The notes: generated from the letters alone by a model not told the origin. A stretch of DNA of 64,000 bases from Nostoc sp. ATCC 53789 (GCF_009873495.1 NZ_CP046703.1:5174501-5238500); one strand, 5' to 3'. Positions 17,495 through 26,588 are shown, counted from the stretch's first letter. Translations and numbers: made by a program.

Positions 17495-17881
17495 ATGGAA
17501 TCACCTATTGAAAGAATAAAACTCTCTCAAACAGCCAAAGACCAACTTACCAAACTGAAGCGCAGCACCAAAATCGACCAATGGAATATCCTATGCCGTT
17601 GGGCCTTTTGTCGTTCTCTGGCAGAAGCAACGACACCCTCCCCCGTCCCAATCCCCCAGGATAGCAACGTCGAAATGAGTTGGCGCGTCTTTGGCGGCGA
17701 AATGTCCGATATACTCCTTCTCGCCCTCAAGCAACGCTGTCATAATGACGGTTATCCCACCGATAAAGAAACCCTTGCTATCCAATTCCGCTTACATTTG
17801 CATCGCGGTATTGGCTACTTAGCAGGCGATCCAAATATCAAGAAAATTGAAGATTTAATTGAACTAGCGGTTAAAAATTGA
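17495..17881 (+). CDS. dndE: DNA sulfur modification protein DndE
   Basis: A 128-residue basic protein of DndE type: the N-terminal segment IERIKLSQTAKDQLTKLKRSTKI is followed by NILCRWAFCRSLAE and the C-terminal helix region LHRGIGYLAGDPNIKKIEDL. DndE is a small DNA-binding (nicked-DNA) subunit of the modification complex. Its size fits the family. It lies 30 bp after the MazF-like toxin and 51 bp before the methyltransferase. Confidence 0.9.
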   Translation: MESPIERIKLSQTAKDQLTKLKRSTKIDQWNILCRWAFCRSLAEATTPSPVPIPQDSNVEMSWRVFGGEMSDILLLALKQRCHNDGYPTDKETLAIQFRLHLHRGIGYLAGDPNIKKIEDLIELAVKN

Positions 17882-17932
17882 AAGGATATTAGTTGACTGT
17901 TAACTGTTCACCGTTAACTGACAATTAATATT

Positions 17933-19390
17933 ATGCCTGAAGCGCTAGAAATTGAGCGTCATAGAGCTGCGATCGCTCGCATTGATATATCTCGCCCTGT
18001 ACGATTGGCTATAGAAGGCTCAATCCTCAATCAAGACACCACTTTTTTTGACTACGGCTGCGGCTACGGTGGTGATGTGCAGCGAGTAAAAAACTTAGGC
18101 TACACCAGTGCAGGTTGGGACCCTTACTACTATCCTGATGTCCCACGCACTCCTGCCGATGTGGTCAACTTGGGTTATGTCCTCAACGTCATTGAAGATT
18201 CAGAGGAACGCCGTCAAAGCCTGATCCAAGCTTGGGAACTCACCGGGAAAGTTTTAATTGTCGCGGCTCAAATACTGATTAACGCTCCCAGCAAAACCCA
18301 ACTTGCTTACAATGATGGCATTGTGACGCGCCGCAATACTTTTCAGAAATATTACGAACAACAAGAACTCAAAACTTATATTGATGAAGTCCTAAATGTC
18401 GATGCAGTACCGATCGCACTAGGCGTATACTTTGTTTTTCGAGATGAAGCTGAAAAAGAAAGTTACAAGGCTATCCGCTTCTTTTCTGCGACCTCTACAC
18501 CGCGAGTCCGTATCCCCATCAAGCGGTTTGAAGACTATCAAGAACAGCTGCAACCACTCATGGCTTTCTTTACTAAACGCGGTAGATTACCTGTAAAAGG
18601 CGAATTGGAAAATGAACAGGAATTACTCAGCGAATTTGGTAACTTTCGCCGCGCCTTTGGTGTAGTTTTGCAAGCTACTGATGAGGCTGAATGGGATGCG
18701 ATCGCTTATCGTCGTTCTCTGGATATCCAAGTTTATCTCGCCCTCACCCACTTTGATAAACGTCCGGCATGGCAAAAACTAGCCCCAGAAATGCGTCACG
18801 ATATCAAAGCCTTTTTTAGTAGTTATGAAGAAGCTTGTCAAGTAGCCGACCAAAAGCTTTTCAGCTTAGGTAAACCTGGAGTGATTCAAACTGCTTGCGA
18901 AAAAAGCAAAATTGGTAAACATACGCGTGGTGCGCTTTACGTCCATGTTTCTGCATTAGCAGCGCTTGACCCCATACTACGAATTTGTGAAGGTTGTGCT
19001 AGCCGTACCATTGGCCGGATCGATGAAGCCACGTTGATTAAATATCACACTGATAAGCCGCAAATATCCTATCTGTCTTACCCCGAATTCGACACTGACC
19101 CCCATCCAGCGTTAAAAGCCAGCATAGGTATTGATTTAAAAACCCTCTTCGTCACTCACCGAGACTACGAAACCAGGGCAAATCCGCCGATTTTGCACCG
19201 CAAGGAAACATTTGTTACCAGTAACTATCCACGCTACGAAGAATTTGCTAAACTCACCCAACAAGAACAGGAATTAGGGCTGCTTAACCAAAAAAGCGAC
19301 ATTGGTACGCGTGAAGGTTGGGAAAAATGCCTTGCCACACACAGAGTAGAAATCAGGGGGCATCAGGTTTATCCAATTCAAGAAAGTTAA
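17933..19390 (+). CDS. DNA phosphorothioation-associated putative methyltransferase
   Basis: A 485-residue protein with a Rossmann-type SAM motif DYGCGYGGD (40-48) and a downstream GYVLNVIED segment; the rest is a long C-terminal region. It resembles the family named DNA phosphorothioation-associated putative methyltransferase, common at the end of cyanobacterial dnd operons. Substrate is unknown; no NPPY-type DNA amino-methylase motif is evident, so DNA methylation is not shown. It closes the Dnd island. Confidence 0.8.
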   Translation: MPEALEIERHRAAIARIDISRPVRLAIEGSILNQDTTFFDYGCGYGGDVQRVKNLGYTSAGWDPYYYPDVPRTPADVVNLGYVLNVIEDSEERRQSLIQAWELTGKVLIVAAQILINAPSKTQLAYNDGIVTRRNTFQKYYEQQELKTYIDEVLNVDAVPIALGVYFVFRDEAEKESYKAIRFFSATSTPRVRIPIKRFEDYQEQLQPLMAFFTKRGRLPVKGELENEQELLSEFGNFRRAFGVVLQATDEAEWDAIAYRRSLDIQVYLALTHFDKRPAWQKLAPEMRHDIKAFFSSYEEACQVADQKLFSLGKPGVIQTACEKSKIGKHTRGALYVHVSALAALDPILRICEGCASRTIGRIDEATLIKYHTDKPQISYLSYPEFDTDPHPALKASIGIDLKTLFVTHRDYETRANPPILHRKETFVTSNYPRYEEFAKLTQQEQELGLLNQKSDIGTREGWEKCLATHRVEIRGHQVYPIQES

Positions 19391-19636
19391 TAAAACGCTG
19401 ACACTATAAGGTTATCCTGAATTTGTATTTAACCCAAGTAAATCTTGGTAGTTTGTCATGTTTGCAGGAAATCATACAGCAGCTATGGCAGGTTTCAATA
19501 CCCGATCGGGATTAATAAGGAACTGCTGCCGCTTCGATAATTCAAACCTTTATAGGTACTAATTACATGATATACGTTTACATTTCCTCGTTGGATTTTA
19601 TTGATATTTCCTCAAAAGAGGCAAAAAATTGAACCT
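19391..19636. other. Spacer at the right edge of the Dnd island
   Basis: No gene or clear repeat is seen. There is no tRNA or obvious attachment site, so the island border is not marked by an integration signature. A frame open from TTG 19601 joins the next gene but is not a convincing start. Confidence 0.5.
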
Positions 19637-20929
19637 ATGAGGAAAATTAAATCGCTACTGGGAGTTTTCGGTAGTCGCAAGATGGCGGCTTTATTATTTT
19701 TAGGTTTTTCATCGGGTTTACCGTTATTGTTAATCGGTAATACCTTAAAGGCTTGGATGACCGTAGAGAAGGTAGATTTAGCCGCTATTGGTTGGTTTAG
19801 CCTTGCGAGTTTGCCTTATTCCTTAAAATTTTTGTGGTCGCCATTGGTAGACAGGTTCACCTTACCAATTTTGGGACGACGACGGGGTTGGTTAATTTTG
19901 ACGCAGATTGCTTTGATTGTAGCGATCGCATTCATGGCTTTCCAACAACCCAAACAAGCATTACAACTACTAGCAATCAACGCCATAGTCATTGCCTTTA
20001 TCAGTGCAACTCAAGATATTGCCGTTGATGCCTACCGTACCGACGTTTTAGAAAAGCTAGAAATGGGTGCTGGTGCAGCAGTTTTTATCTTAGGTTATCG
20101 AATTGCCCTGTTAGTCGCAGGTGCTTTAGCCTTGATACTTGCTGACAAACTACCTTGGTCATCGGTTTACTTGTTTATGGCAGGGACGATGGTAATTGGT
20201 ATTTTCGCCACCTTGTTCGCACCGGAACCCAAGGAAATTAGCCCTCCAGCTTCTCTGGTTGATGCTGTCATCTTGCCCTTTGGGGAATTTTTTCAGCGTC
20301 AAGGGATTATCAAAGCAATTCTAATGCTTGCATTCATTACCTTATACAAGCTAGGTGATGCTTTGTTGAGCAATATGACCACGCCTTTTTTGCTGCAAAC
20401 TGGTTTTACCAAAACCGACATTGGGGCAATTCAAGTGGGGATGGGGTTAATTGCCACGATTGTAGGTGCTTTAGCAGGTGGTTCAATTTTGAGTGCTATT
20501 GGCATCAATCGATCGCTTTGGGTTTTTGGTATTCTACAAGCAGTAAGTAATTTAGCTTACTTTTTTCTAGCATACATCGGTAAAAACTACCAAGCTATGG
20601 TACTTGCCATCAACGTAGAACAATTTTGTGGTGGATTGGGGACAGCAGCCTTTGTTGCCTTTTTGATGAGTCTTTGTAACCAGAGGTTTTCCGCAACCCA
20701 ATATGCTTTGTTATCCAGCTTAATGGCTGTCAGCCGCGATATTCTGTCGGCCCCTGGAGGCGCGATCGCTCAAAGTACGGGTTGGCCTGTATTTTTCTTA
20801 ATTACCATCGCCGCCGCCGTACCAGGACTACTGCTATTACCAGTATTTGCCCCCTGGAACCCTCAGCCAGTGGCAGTATCCAGACCAGGACTTGAGGACG
20901 AAGAAGAGGATATATGGGGAATCAAGTAG
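19637..20929 (+). CDS. AmpG-like MFS permease
   Basis: A 430-residue, 12-helix major facilitator protein. The N-terminal region LLFLGFSSGLPLLLIGNTLKAWM and SLKFLWSPLVDR are typical of AmpG, which imports muropeptides during cell-wall recycling; TQDIAVDAYRTDVL in the first half is also typical of the family. The ATG at 19637 gives MRKIKSLLG; the frame is open to a TTG at 19601, which adds 12 hydrophilic residues and is less likely. It overlaps the next gene by 16 bp, implying an operon. Confidence 0.85.
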   Translation: MRKIKSLLGVFGSRKMAALLFLGFSSGLPLLLIGNTLKAWMTVEKVDLAAIGWFSLASLPYSLKFLWSPLVDRFTLPILGRRRGWLILTQIALIVAIAFMAFQQPKQALQLLAINAIVIAFISATQDIAVDAYRTDVLEKLEMGAGAAVFILGYRIALLVAGALALILADKLPWSSVYLFMAGTMVIGIFATLFAPEPKEISPPASLVDAVILPFGEFFQRQGIIKAILMLAFITLYKLGDALLSNMTTPFLLQTGFTKTDIGAIQVGMGLIATIVGALAGGSILSAIGINRSLWVFGILQAVSNLAYFFLAYIGKNYQAMVLAINVEQFCGGLGTAAFVAFLMSLCNQRFSATQYALLSSLMAVSRDILSAPGGAIAQSTGWPVFFLITIAAAVPGLLLLPVFAPWNPQPVAVSRPGLEDEEEDIWGIK

Positions 20930-21315
20930 TTATTGCTGTCGGTACATTCATCCTCTTACTTACTGGTTTATTACTTGGCTATGTTCTCTCGCAGTTAGTT
21001 CTAGGATTTCTAGCATTTAACCTCTTAACTTTTTTCGGAACACTCAGCCTAATTTTAATTTTTGGGACACTTTATTACGTTTTATTTTGGCAGTTACGAA
21101 GAGATCAGTCCCGACCATCAACTATAAATCAAGGAATACCAAACCAGGTAGACGATGGTGTATCTGATAGCTATCTAAAAAACAGACTGATCGCTAAATT
21201 ATCTGGTGACACTGCCGCAGCCGAACGGTTAATTGAACAGGCAAAGGAAACTTATCCTGGGATGCCGGAAAATTGGTATTGCGAAAGAGTGCTTGATGAC
21301 TTAGAACGCAGCTAA
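20914..21315 (+). CDS. Conserved membrane protein of unknown function
   Basis: A 133-residue protein with two strongly hydrophobic segments (about residues 5-30 and 32-58) and a soluble C-terminal half (LIAKLSGDTAAAERLIEQAKETYPGMPENWYCERVLDDL). It starts inside the AmpG-like gene and is probably translated from the same message. Function not recognised. Confidence 0.75.
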   Translation: MGNQVVIAVGTFILLLTGLLLGYVLSQLVLGFLAFNLLTFFGTLSLILIFGTLYYVLFWQLRRDQSRPSTINQGIPNQVDDGVSDSYLKNRLIAKLSGDTAAAERLIEQAKETYPGMPENWYCERVLDDLERS

Positions 21316-21338
21316 TAGTGCTGCGGGAGCAGGAGCAG

Positions 21339-21410
21339 GGAGCAGGGGGACAAGGGGACAAGGGGACAAGGAGAATAATTATACTCAATTCCCAATTCCC
21401 CATTCCCCAT
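21339..21410. repeat. Low-complexity spacer repeat (GGGGACAAG / AATTCCC), copy A
   Basis: Tandem GGGACAAG octamers, then GAGAATAATTATA, then AATTCCC/CATTCCC heptamers. An almost identical block lies inside the GNAT gene at 21899-21988, with different octamer and heptamer numbers. Confidence 0.85.
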
Positions 21411-21503
21411 TTCCATATACAGAAAATTGCTAAAATAAAGAATACTTCATAAATCTTCAGCTAAGTTCTCGTAAGAGTTCCTAGCCCTCTTTGTAATTAA
21501 AAT

Positions 21504-21695
21504 ATGGCTATTTTTCGTCAATACATCGCTCCACTGCTTGTAGTTTTGGTATTTGTCTTTGCCCTAGTCGCAGTTAGCGCCCGCATATTTTTACCCTCTG
21601 ATATGGCAGCACCCGCACCAATTGAAGAGGTTGGGGTAAGTTCTCAACCCACTCCCGCTAATTTGCCACCAGCAATCCAAAACTCAGCTAGTTAA
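21504..21695 (+). CDS. Small single-span membrane protein
   Basis: A 63-residue protein with one N-terminal membrane helix (about residues 9-31, LLVVLVFVFALVAVSARIF) and a Pro/Ala-rich tail. It is similar in form to small cyanobacterial hypothetical proteins, and I do not know the function. It is preceded by a low-complexity spacer and followed closely by the GNAT gene. Confidence 0.65.
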   Translation: MAIFRQYIAPLLVVLVFVFALVAVSARIFLPSDMAAPAPIEEVGVSSQPTPANLPPAIQNSAS

Positions 21696-21712
21696 CTCAA
21701 TAAACGCCAGAA

Positions 21713-22258
21713 GTGTCTGAGCAACTACTACCGGGGTATATTATTCGCCGTGGTTCCTTATTGGAGCGATCGCTACTGCTTAAGTTCATGCACCGAACTT
21801 ACCAGGATCTCTTTCCCAATGAGGATTTTTCTCACCTAGAGCAAACGGTTAAGCAATACTTTTCTAGTGATACGCCTTTGTGGTGGGTAGAAGAGGATGG
21901 GGAGCAGGGGGACAAGGGGACAAGGGGACAAGGGGACAAGGAGAATAATTATAGTCAATTCCCAATTCCCAATTCCCAATTCCCCATTGCTTGCCTTTGG
22001 GTGGGCAATGCCATAGATCAAGTGCAGGGTAATCGTCATGCTCACATCTTTATCCTCTACGTTGTACCAGAACATCGGCGGCAAGGTGTTGGTACAGCCT
22101 TGATGCAATATGTAGAAAATTGGGCTATTCAAAGAGGCGATCGCCAGATTGGATTACAAGTGTTTCAATCAAACAAACCCGCATTAAATCTTTACAATCA
22201 GTTAGGTTATCAAACCCAATCCCTGTGGATGGTAAAATTCCTGAGTGCAGAAAAATAA
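21713..22258 (+). CDS. GNAT-family N-acetyltransferase with an in-frame spacer-repeat insertion
   Basis: A 181-residue acetyltransferase starting at GTG. The acetyl-CoA loop is EHRRQGVGTALMQYVENWA (about residues 121-139), followed by LQVFQSNKPALNLYNQLGY, both classic GNAT elements. Residues about 63-92 (EQGDKGTRGQGDKENNYSQF onward) are translated from a dispersed spacer repeat, nearly identical to non-coding 21339-21410. Between WWVEE and ACLWVGNA this insertion probably forms a surface loop. Substrate unknown. Confidence 0.85.
   Translation: MSEQLLPGYIIRRGSLLERSLLLKFMHRTYQDLFPNEDFSHLEQTVKQYFSSDTPLWWVEEDGEQGDKGTRGQGDKENNYSQFPIPNSQFPIACLWVGNAIDQVQGNRHAHIFILYVVPEHRRQGVGTALMQYVENWAIQRGDRQIGLQVFQSNKPALNLYNQLGYQTQSLWMVKFLSAEK
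21899..21988. repeat. Spacer repeat inside a coding region, copy B
   Basis: Four GGGACAAG octamers, GAGAATAATTATAG and several AATTCCC heptamers, inserted in phase in the GNAT gene and adding about 30 residues without a stop. Confidence 0.85.
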
Positions 22259-22426
22259 AATAGAGGATAGCCGTAATATACTTTAGTGTTTGAGTATGTG
22301 GCGGTTCTCGTTTGGATAAAATTCGACGAGGGGAAAAGAAAGTGTATAATTACGCAACTTATAAAGTTTTAACTTATTGGCACGGGGGATTATGTGTTAA
22401 TCCCTTTTCGGGATTGAAATGAAATT

Positions 22427-23185
22427 ATGTATGACGAAGACGATCTAAGCCTACTCGATATTGAGGAGGAACTAGAAAGCCCCCTAGATAAAATAGAGCC
22501 ATTAACTGACGATTCAGTTGTGGTGAAGCCCGATCCTGAAGTAATGCTAGCCCTCCTGGAAAATCCCCAGCCCCAGCAAAGAATGCTAGCGGCGCGTGCT
22601 TTTTGTGATATAGAAGATGCGCGTGCTACCCCCCATCTGATTCGCCTGTTAACTGATATTTGTCCCTTAGTCCGGGTCAGCGCATCTTATGCTCTCGGAC
22701 GCAATCCCAGTTCAGAAGCAGTGGCTCCATTAATTGCTCAACTAAACAGTGATTGGAATGGCTACGTGCGTAAAGGCGTTGTTTGGGCTTTAGGAAACTG
22801 TCGCGATCGCCGTTCTTTACCGCCCCTAGCAGATGCCTTAAGAACTGACATTTCCGCAGTGCGTTTGTGGGCTGCTAGCGCCTTAGCACAGATGGCAGAG
22901 GTTGGTTATGAAGCAGTTATTGGGGCAATTCCACCATTAATTGAAGCCTTAGTCAAAGATCCTGTGGCAGCAGTGCGGAGTAACTGTGCTTGGGCAATTG
23001 GTCAACTGTGCCGCGAACTACCTTCTAATGTAGTTTATGCCACAGCAATCGATGCTCTAATTCAAGCCTTTGCCGAGGATCAAGATTTGGGAGTCCGAGA
23101 AGATGCGAAAGCTTCACTGTTAGGAGTGGGTGATCCACGTGGCTTACAGCTGATTGAAACCTTGGAACAAGAAGGATGGTTTTGA
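22427..23185 (+). CDS. HEAT-repeat protein
   Basis: A 252-residue protein with an acidic N terminus (about 1-35) and five to six HEAT/PBS-lyase-like repeats, for example RMLAARAFCDIEDARATPHL, VRVSASYALG, VRKGVVWALGN, VRLWAASALAQ and VRSNCAWAIGQ. Such proteins act as protein-binding scaffolds; in cyanobacteria some relatives are bilin lyases, but no lyase-specific feature is seen and no phycobilisome gene is adjacent. It is preceded by a small hairpin with GGGATTGAAAT. Confidence 0.8.
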   Translation: MYDEDDLSLLDIEEELESPLDKIEPLTDDSVVVKPDPEVMLALLENPQPQQRMLAARAFCDIEDARATPHLIRLLTDICPLVRVSASYALGRNPSSEAVAPLIAQLNSDWNGYVRKGVVWALGNCRDRRSLPPLADALRTDISAVRLWAASALAQMAEVGYEAVIGAIPPLIEALVKDPVAAVRSNCAWAIGQLCRELPSNVVYATAIDALIQAFAEDQDLGVREDAKASLLGVGDPRGLQLIETLEQEGWF

Positions 23186-23225
23186 TTGGGCAAAACAATT
23201 CTGAGTGCTGAGTTAGGAGTTAGGA

Positions 23226-23300
23226 GTTTTCTTTTGTCCCCTTGTCCCCTTGTCCCCTTGCCCCCTTGTCCCCATGCCCCCTTGTCCCCTGCTCCCCCAT
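23226..23300. repeat. Low-complexity spacer repeat (CCCCTTGT type)
   Basis: Tandem CCCCTTGT octamers, the reverse complement of the ACAAGGGG blocks near 21340 and 21900, filling the convergent spacer between the HEAT gene and the cupin gene. Confidence 0.8.
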
Positions 23301-23303
23301 TCC

Positions 23304-23711
23304 TTACTGTCCTTCAGCTACAGATTTGACCAAATTTAAGTCATAAGGGCGCTCAGTATCATCTTCGCCCAAATACTCACCATTTTGAATTTCCAGAATA
23401 ACTAGCGGGATATGTCCAGGATTTTCTACCTTATGTAGGGTTGCTGCGGGAACATAAGTTGATTCGTTTCGATTCAGTAATATTTCCGCATCGCCACAAG
23501 TAACCTTAGCTACACCGGAAACTACAACCCAATGCTCATTACGGTGGTAATGAATTTGTGGTTTAATGCCGTGTCTGGGCTTGATTTCAACACGGCTAAT
23601 TCTATAGGTATCTCCCTCTTCGATCACCTCCACCTCACCCCAGTATCGTGTGCCTGAATGTGGAGGCAATTCGTTGGTATTTGACTGAGTATTATTTTCG
23701 TTGGGAGTCAT
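23304..23711 (-). CDS. Cupin-domain protein, mannose-6-phosphate isomerase type II-like
   Basis: A 135-residue single cupin. The metal motif region HYHRNEHWVVVSG (about residues 53-65) and the second motif PAATLHKVENPG (about 92-103) carry the expected His/Glu ligands. The sequence matches the isomerase domain of the bifunctional mannose-1-phosphate guanylyltransferase/mannose-6-phosphate isomerase, here alone. Probable role is sugar-nucleotide metabolism. Confidence 0.8.
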   Translation of the reverse strand: MTPNENNTQSNTNELPPHSGTRYWGEVEVIEEGDTYRISRVEIKPRHGIKPQIHYHRNEHWVVVSGVAKVTCGDAEILLNRNESTYVPAATLHKVENPGHIPLVILEIQNGEYLGEDDTERPYDLNLVKSVAEGQ

Positions 23712-23831
23712 AATGAATTTCTCAACCAGATAAGTATTAGTATTTTTCTGTAATTTATCAGTAAACGGGATAAACCTGGATAGGGAGATACAGTCACAAC
23801 TGCTGTAACTTTACTCTAGGGAATTATTTAT

Positions 23832-25193
23832 TCATCCCCCCGTATATTGAATCCGATAAATCCGATTATTAGCTTCTTCTGTTAGTAGTAAACTGCCATC
23901 TGGCAGCACTAGTAAACCTACAGGTCGTCCCCAAGTGGTTGGTACAGAAGGATTTAGTAAAAAGCCTGTGAGAAAATCTTCGTAATAGCCAAGCGATCGC
24001 CCCTTAGCATCGAAGGGAACAAATACAATTTTATAACCAGTACCGCGATCGCGGTTCCAAGAACCACGAAAAGCAACAAAAGCACCGTTTTGGTATTTTT
24101 CTGGAAATGTTTTCCCATCATAAAACTGCAAACCCAATGCTGCTGAATGCGCTTGGAATAGGACATCTGGCGTTTGAGTACGGGCTGCTAATTCGGGGCG
24201 TTTACTTTTGCCATCCGTTTTTTGACGCGGATCAAGGTTGTTTGGTGTCAGATAAGCATAAGGCCAGCCATAAAATGCCCCCTGTTTAACCCGTGTCAAA
24301 TAGTCTGGAACCAAGTCATCACCGATTCCATCGCGTTCGTTAATACTGGCGTAAAGTTCCTTAGTTACAGGATGAAAATCTAGACCAACAGGGTTACGCA
24401 AGCCGGAAGCGAAAGTTTGTTGCTGGGAACCATCTAAATTCATTATCTGTATCGAAGCCCGTGGTAGGGGTTCCTCATCTACATTAGTTCCCGATCCAAC
24501 TGAGACATATAATTTATTGCGATCGGGTGAGACAACGACATTGCGCGTCCAATGATTGTTATAACCTTGAGCAGGCAAGTCGGCGATTTTTTCCCCTTTA
24601 CCTGTAATCTTGTTTTGACCTTGAGTATAGGGAAAACGCACCACAGCATCTGTATTCCCCAGAAAAAAGGAATTATCTGCAAAAGCCATACCAAAGGGTC
24701 TATTGAGTCCGTTGTCCCCACTAGCAAAGGTTTCTCGAACATCGGCTACGCCGTCACCGTTGCTGTCACGTAACAAACGAATTCTGTTTTGCCCGGTTTC
24801 AGTCACCAGAACATCACCATTGGGAGTTAAAGCTAGCCAACGTGGGGCATCTAAACCTTCGGCAAAAACGTTAACTGTAAAGCCTTGTGGTACGCGCAGC
24901 ACTGGATTTTGCGGAATAGGCACAACTTCAGGCTGCTTGGAAGCACTTTCTGTTGCAAAGGGTGCTGGTAAATTCTTCAGATTGATACGGATAGGTGTAG
25001 GCGAAAGTGCTTCAGTACGAACAATATTTTTTGGCTTTGGCTGTGTAGGATTCTGTGTCGGTTGGGCAGAAGGTACAGATTCTTGTGATGTGGGATTATC
25101 TGATGAAGCGCGAGTCTGGTTACACGCTGCTGTCAAGGTTAGTAACAAAACTGGCAGCAAGAAACGCGCAGAGACTTTCATGGCGGTAGACAC
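23832..25193 (-). CDS. PQQ-dependent sugar dehydrogenase-like lipoprotein (sorbosone dehydrogenase family)
   Basis: A 453-residue exported beta-propeller protein. The N terminus is a lipoprotein signal with lipobox LTAAC (Cys at about 24), then a Pro/Ser/Thr-rich linker (about 25-95). The propeller contains FAEGLDAPRWLALTPNGDVLVTE, GLNRPFGMAF, NHWTRNVVVSPD and SGLRNPVGLDFHP, as in soluble glucose/sorbosone dehydrogenases. Substrate and cofactor cannot be decided from sequence. Confidence 0.85.
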   Translation of the reverse strand: MSTAMKVSARFLLPVLLLTLTAACNQTRASSDNPTSQESVPSAQPTQNPTQPKPKNIVRTEALSPTPIRINLKNLPAPFATESASKQPEVVPIPQNPVLRVPQGFTVNVFAEGLDAPRWLALTPNGDVLVTETGQNRIRLLRDSNGDGVADVRETFASGDNGLNRPFGMAFADNSFFLGNTDAVVRFPYTQGQNKITGKGEKIADLPAQGYNNHWTRNVVVSPDRNKLYVSVGSGTNVDEEPLPRASIQIMNLDGSQQQTFASGLRNPVGLDFHPVTKELYASINERDGIGDDLVPDYLTRVKQGAFYGWPYAYLTPNNLDPRQKTDGKSKRPELAARTQTPDVLFQAHSAALGLQFYDGKTFPEKYQNGAFVAFRGSWNRDRGTGYKIVFVPFDAKGRSLGYYEDFLTGFLLNPSVPTTWGRPVGLLVLPDGSLLLTEEANNRIYRIQYTGG

Positions 25194-25304
25194 TATGACA
25201 CAATTTTCTTACTTTAGACTTGAGACTTAATAATTGTCACCAGTCTAAAGTCCGATTTTTCTTACTTAGTAAAACTATCAGAACATTAAAGACTAGGAAA
25301 ATAA

Positions 25305-25363
25305 TTCCCAATTCCCCCTTCCCAATTCCCCCTTCCCAATGCCCAATGCCCAATTCCCAATCT
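25305..25363. repeat. Low-complexity spacer repeat (AATTCCC type)
   Basis: Tandem CCCAATTCCCCC / CCCAATGCC units directly after the end of the REC-EAL gene. Same family as other spacer repeats in the window. Confidence 0.8.
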
Positions 25364-26575
25364 TTATGCATATAAGCATTTGTTAGTCAATAAAAAATTT
25401 TCAAACTCTGCTGCTGGTAATGGACGACTAAATAGAAAACCTTGCATAGAATTACAGTTTTGTTGACGCAAAAAAGCAAGTTCTGTTTCCGTCTCTACAC
25501 CTTCAGCGATTACATTTAGATTGAGATTGTGACCCATTTGAATTAATGCTTTAGTAATTGCTGATTTTTGGGGATCATTAGCAACATTATGGATAAAATA
25601 ACGGTCGATTTTTAATGTATTAATTGGTAAGTTTTTAAGATAGATTAGAGAAGAATAGCCTGTACCAAAATCATCGATCGCAATTTTGATACCCAAGGAT
25701 TGCAATTTGCTCATAGTAGCGATCGCACTATTTACGTCTTGCATAATCATACTTTCAGTTAGTTCTAGCTCTAAGTCATTTGGTTCCAAATTATTAATAG
25801 TTATAAAATTGACTATTTTTTTAATAAAATCTGGTTGATTAAATTCAATTACTGACAGATTGACAGCAACAATCAAGGAATTAATTCCGGCATCACGCCA
25901 GATTTTTATTTGTTTACATACACTTTTTAATACCCATTTACCGATTGGGACAATTAAACCCGTAGACTCTGCTAACGGGATAAATTCTGTTGGGTAAACT
26001 ATCCCCAATTCTGGGCTTTGCCAGCGCAATAAACTTTCAGCAGCTACTATTTTCCCAGAACCAATATCGACTATTGGTTGATAATAAATTTCAAATTCTT
26101 GAAATTTATGTTGTTTGATAGCTCGGTGCAAGCAAATTTCTAACAACTGCATTTTAGGAGACAAGTTGTTAATTGTAGTCTGAGTAGCTAAATATCTTTT
26201 TAAAGTAGCGTGCTTTTCCAACCGATTCATGATGGCACTTAATAACTCAGCCCGACTAAAGGGCTTAGTTATATAGTCATCTGCCCCCATATCCATACCT
26301 TGACGAAAGTCAGATTTGGCAGATTTGGCAGTGAGAAAAATGAAGGGAATTGTTGCCGTTGATGGATCTTGGCGTAACGCGCTTAGAACGCCATAACCAT
26401 CAATTTCTGGCATCATCATATCACAGAGAATTAAGTCAGGAACTTCACAGATAGCCAAATGCACGCCGATCCTACCATTAGCGGCAGCAATGGTTTCAAA
26501 ATCCTCAGCTTCTAGCAAATCTAAAATATTTTCACGGACTGCTTCCTCATCTTCTATTATTAAAATTTTGGGCAT
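25364..26575 (-). CDS. Response regulator with EAL (cyclic-di-GMP phosphodiesterase) output
   Basis: A 403-residue REC-EAL protein. The receiver (about 1-120) has acidic residues in IEDEE, phospho-acceptor Asp in LILCDMMMPEIDG and Lys in TKPFS. The EAL domain (about 145-400) keeps the key motifs ESLLRW, ELTESM, IDDFGTGYSSL, LKIDRYFI and IAEGVETETEL, so it is probably active. GAGGTAAC precedes the ATG. It lies 13 bp after the remains of a histidine kinase, presumably its former partner. Confidence 0.92.
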   Translation of the reverse strand: MPKILIIEDEEAVRENILDLLEAEDFETIAAANGRIGVHLAICEVPDLILCDMMMPEIDGYGVLSALRQDPSTATIPFIFLTAKSAKSDFRQGMDMGADDYITKPFSRAELLSAIMNRLEKHATLKRYLATQTTINNLSPKMQLLEICLHRAIKQHKFQEFEIYYQPIVDIGSGKIVAAESLLRWQSPELGIVYPTEFIPLAESTGLIVPIGKWVLKSVCKQIKIWRDAGINSLIVAVNLSVIEFNQPDFIKKIVNFITINNLEPNDLELELTESMIMQDVNSAIATMSKLQSLGIKIAIDDFGTGYSSLIYLKNLPINTLKIDRYFIHNVANDPQKSAITKALIQMGHNLNLNVIAEGVETETELAFLRQQNCNSMQGFLFSRPLPAAEFENFLLTNKCLYA

Positions 26576-26588
26576 AAGTTACCTCAAT

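Noticed and set aside
22393-22417. AATCCCTTTTCGGGATTGAAAT, resembling the 3' half of a cyanobacterial CRISPR repeat
   Set aside because: Only one copy, no spacers, no second repeat within reach and no cas genes. At most a relict or a chance hairpin.
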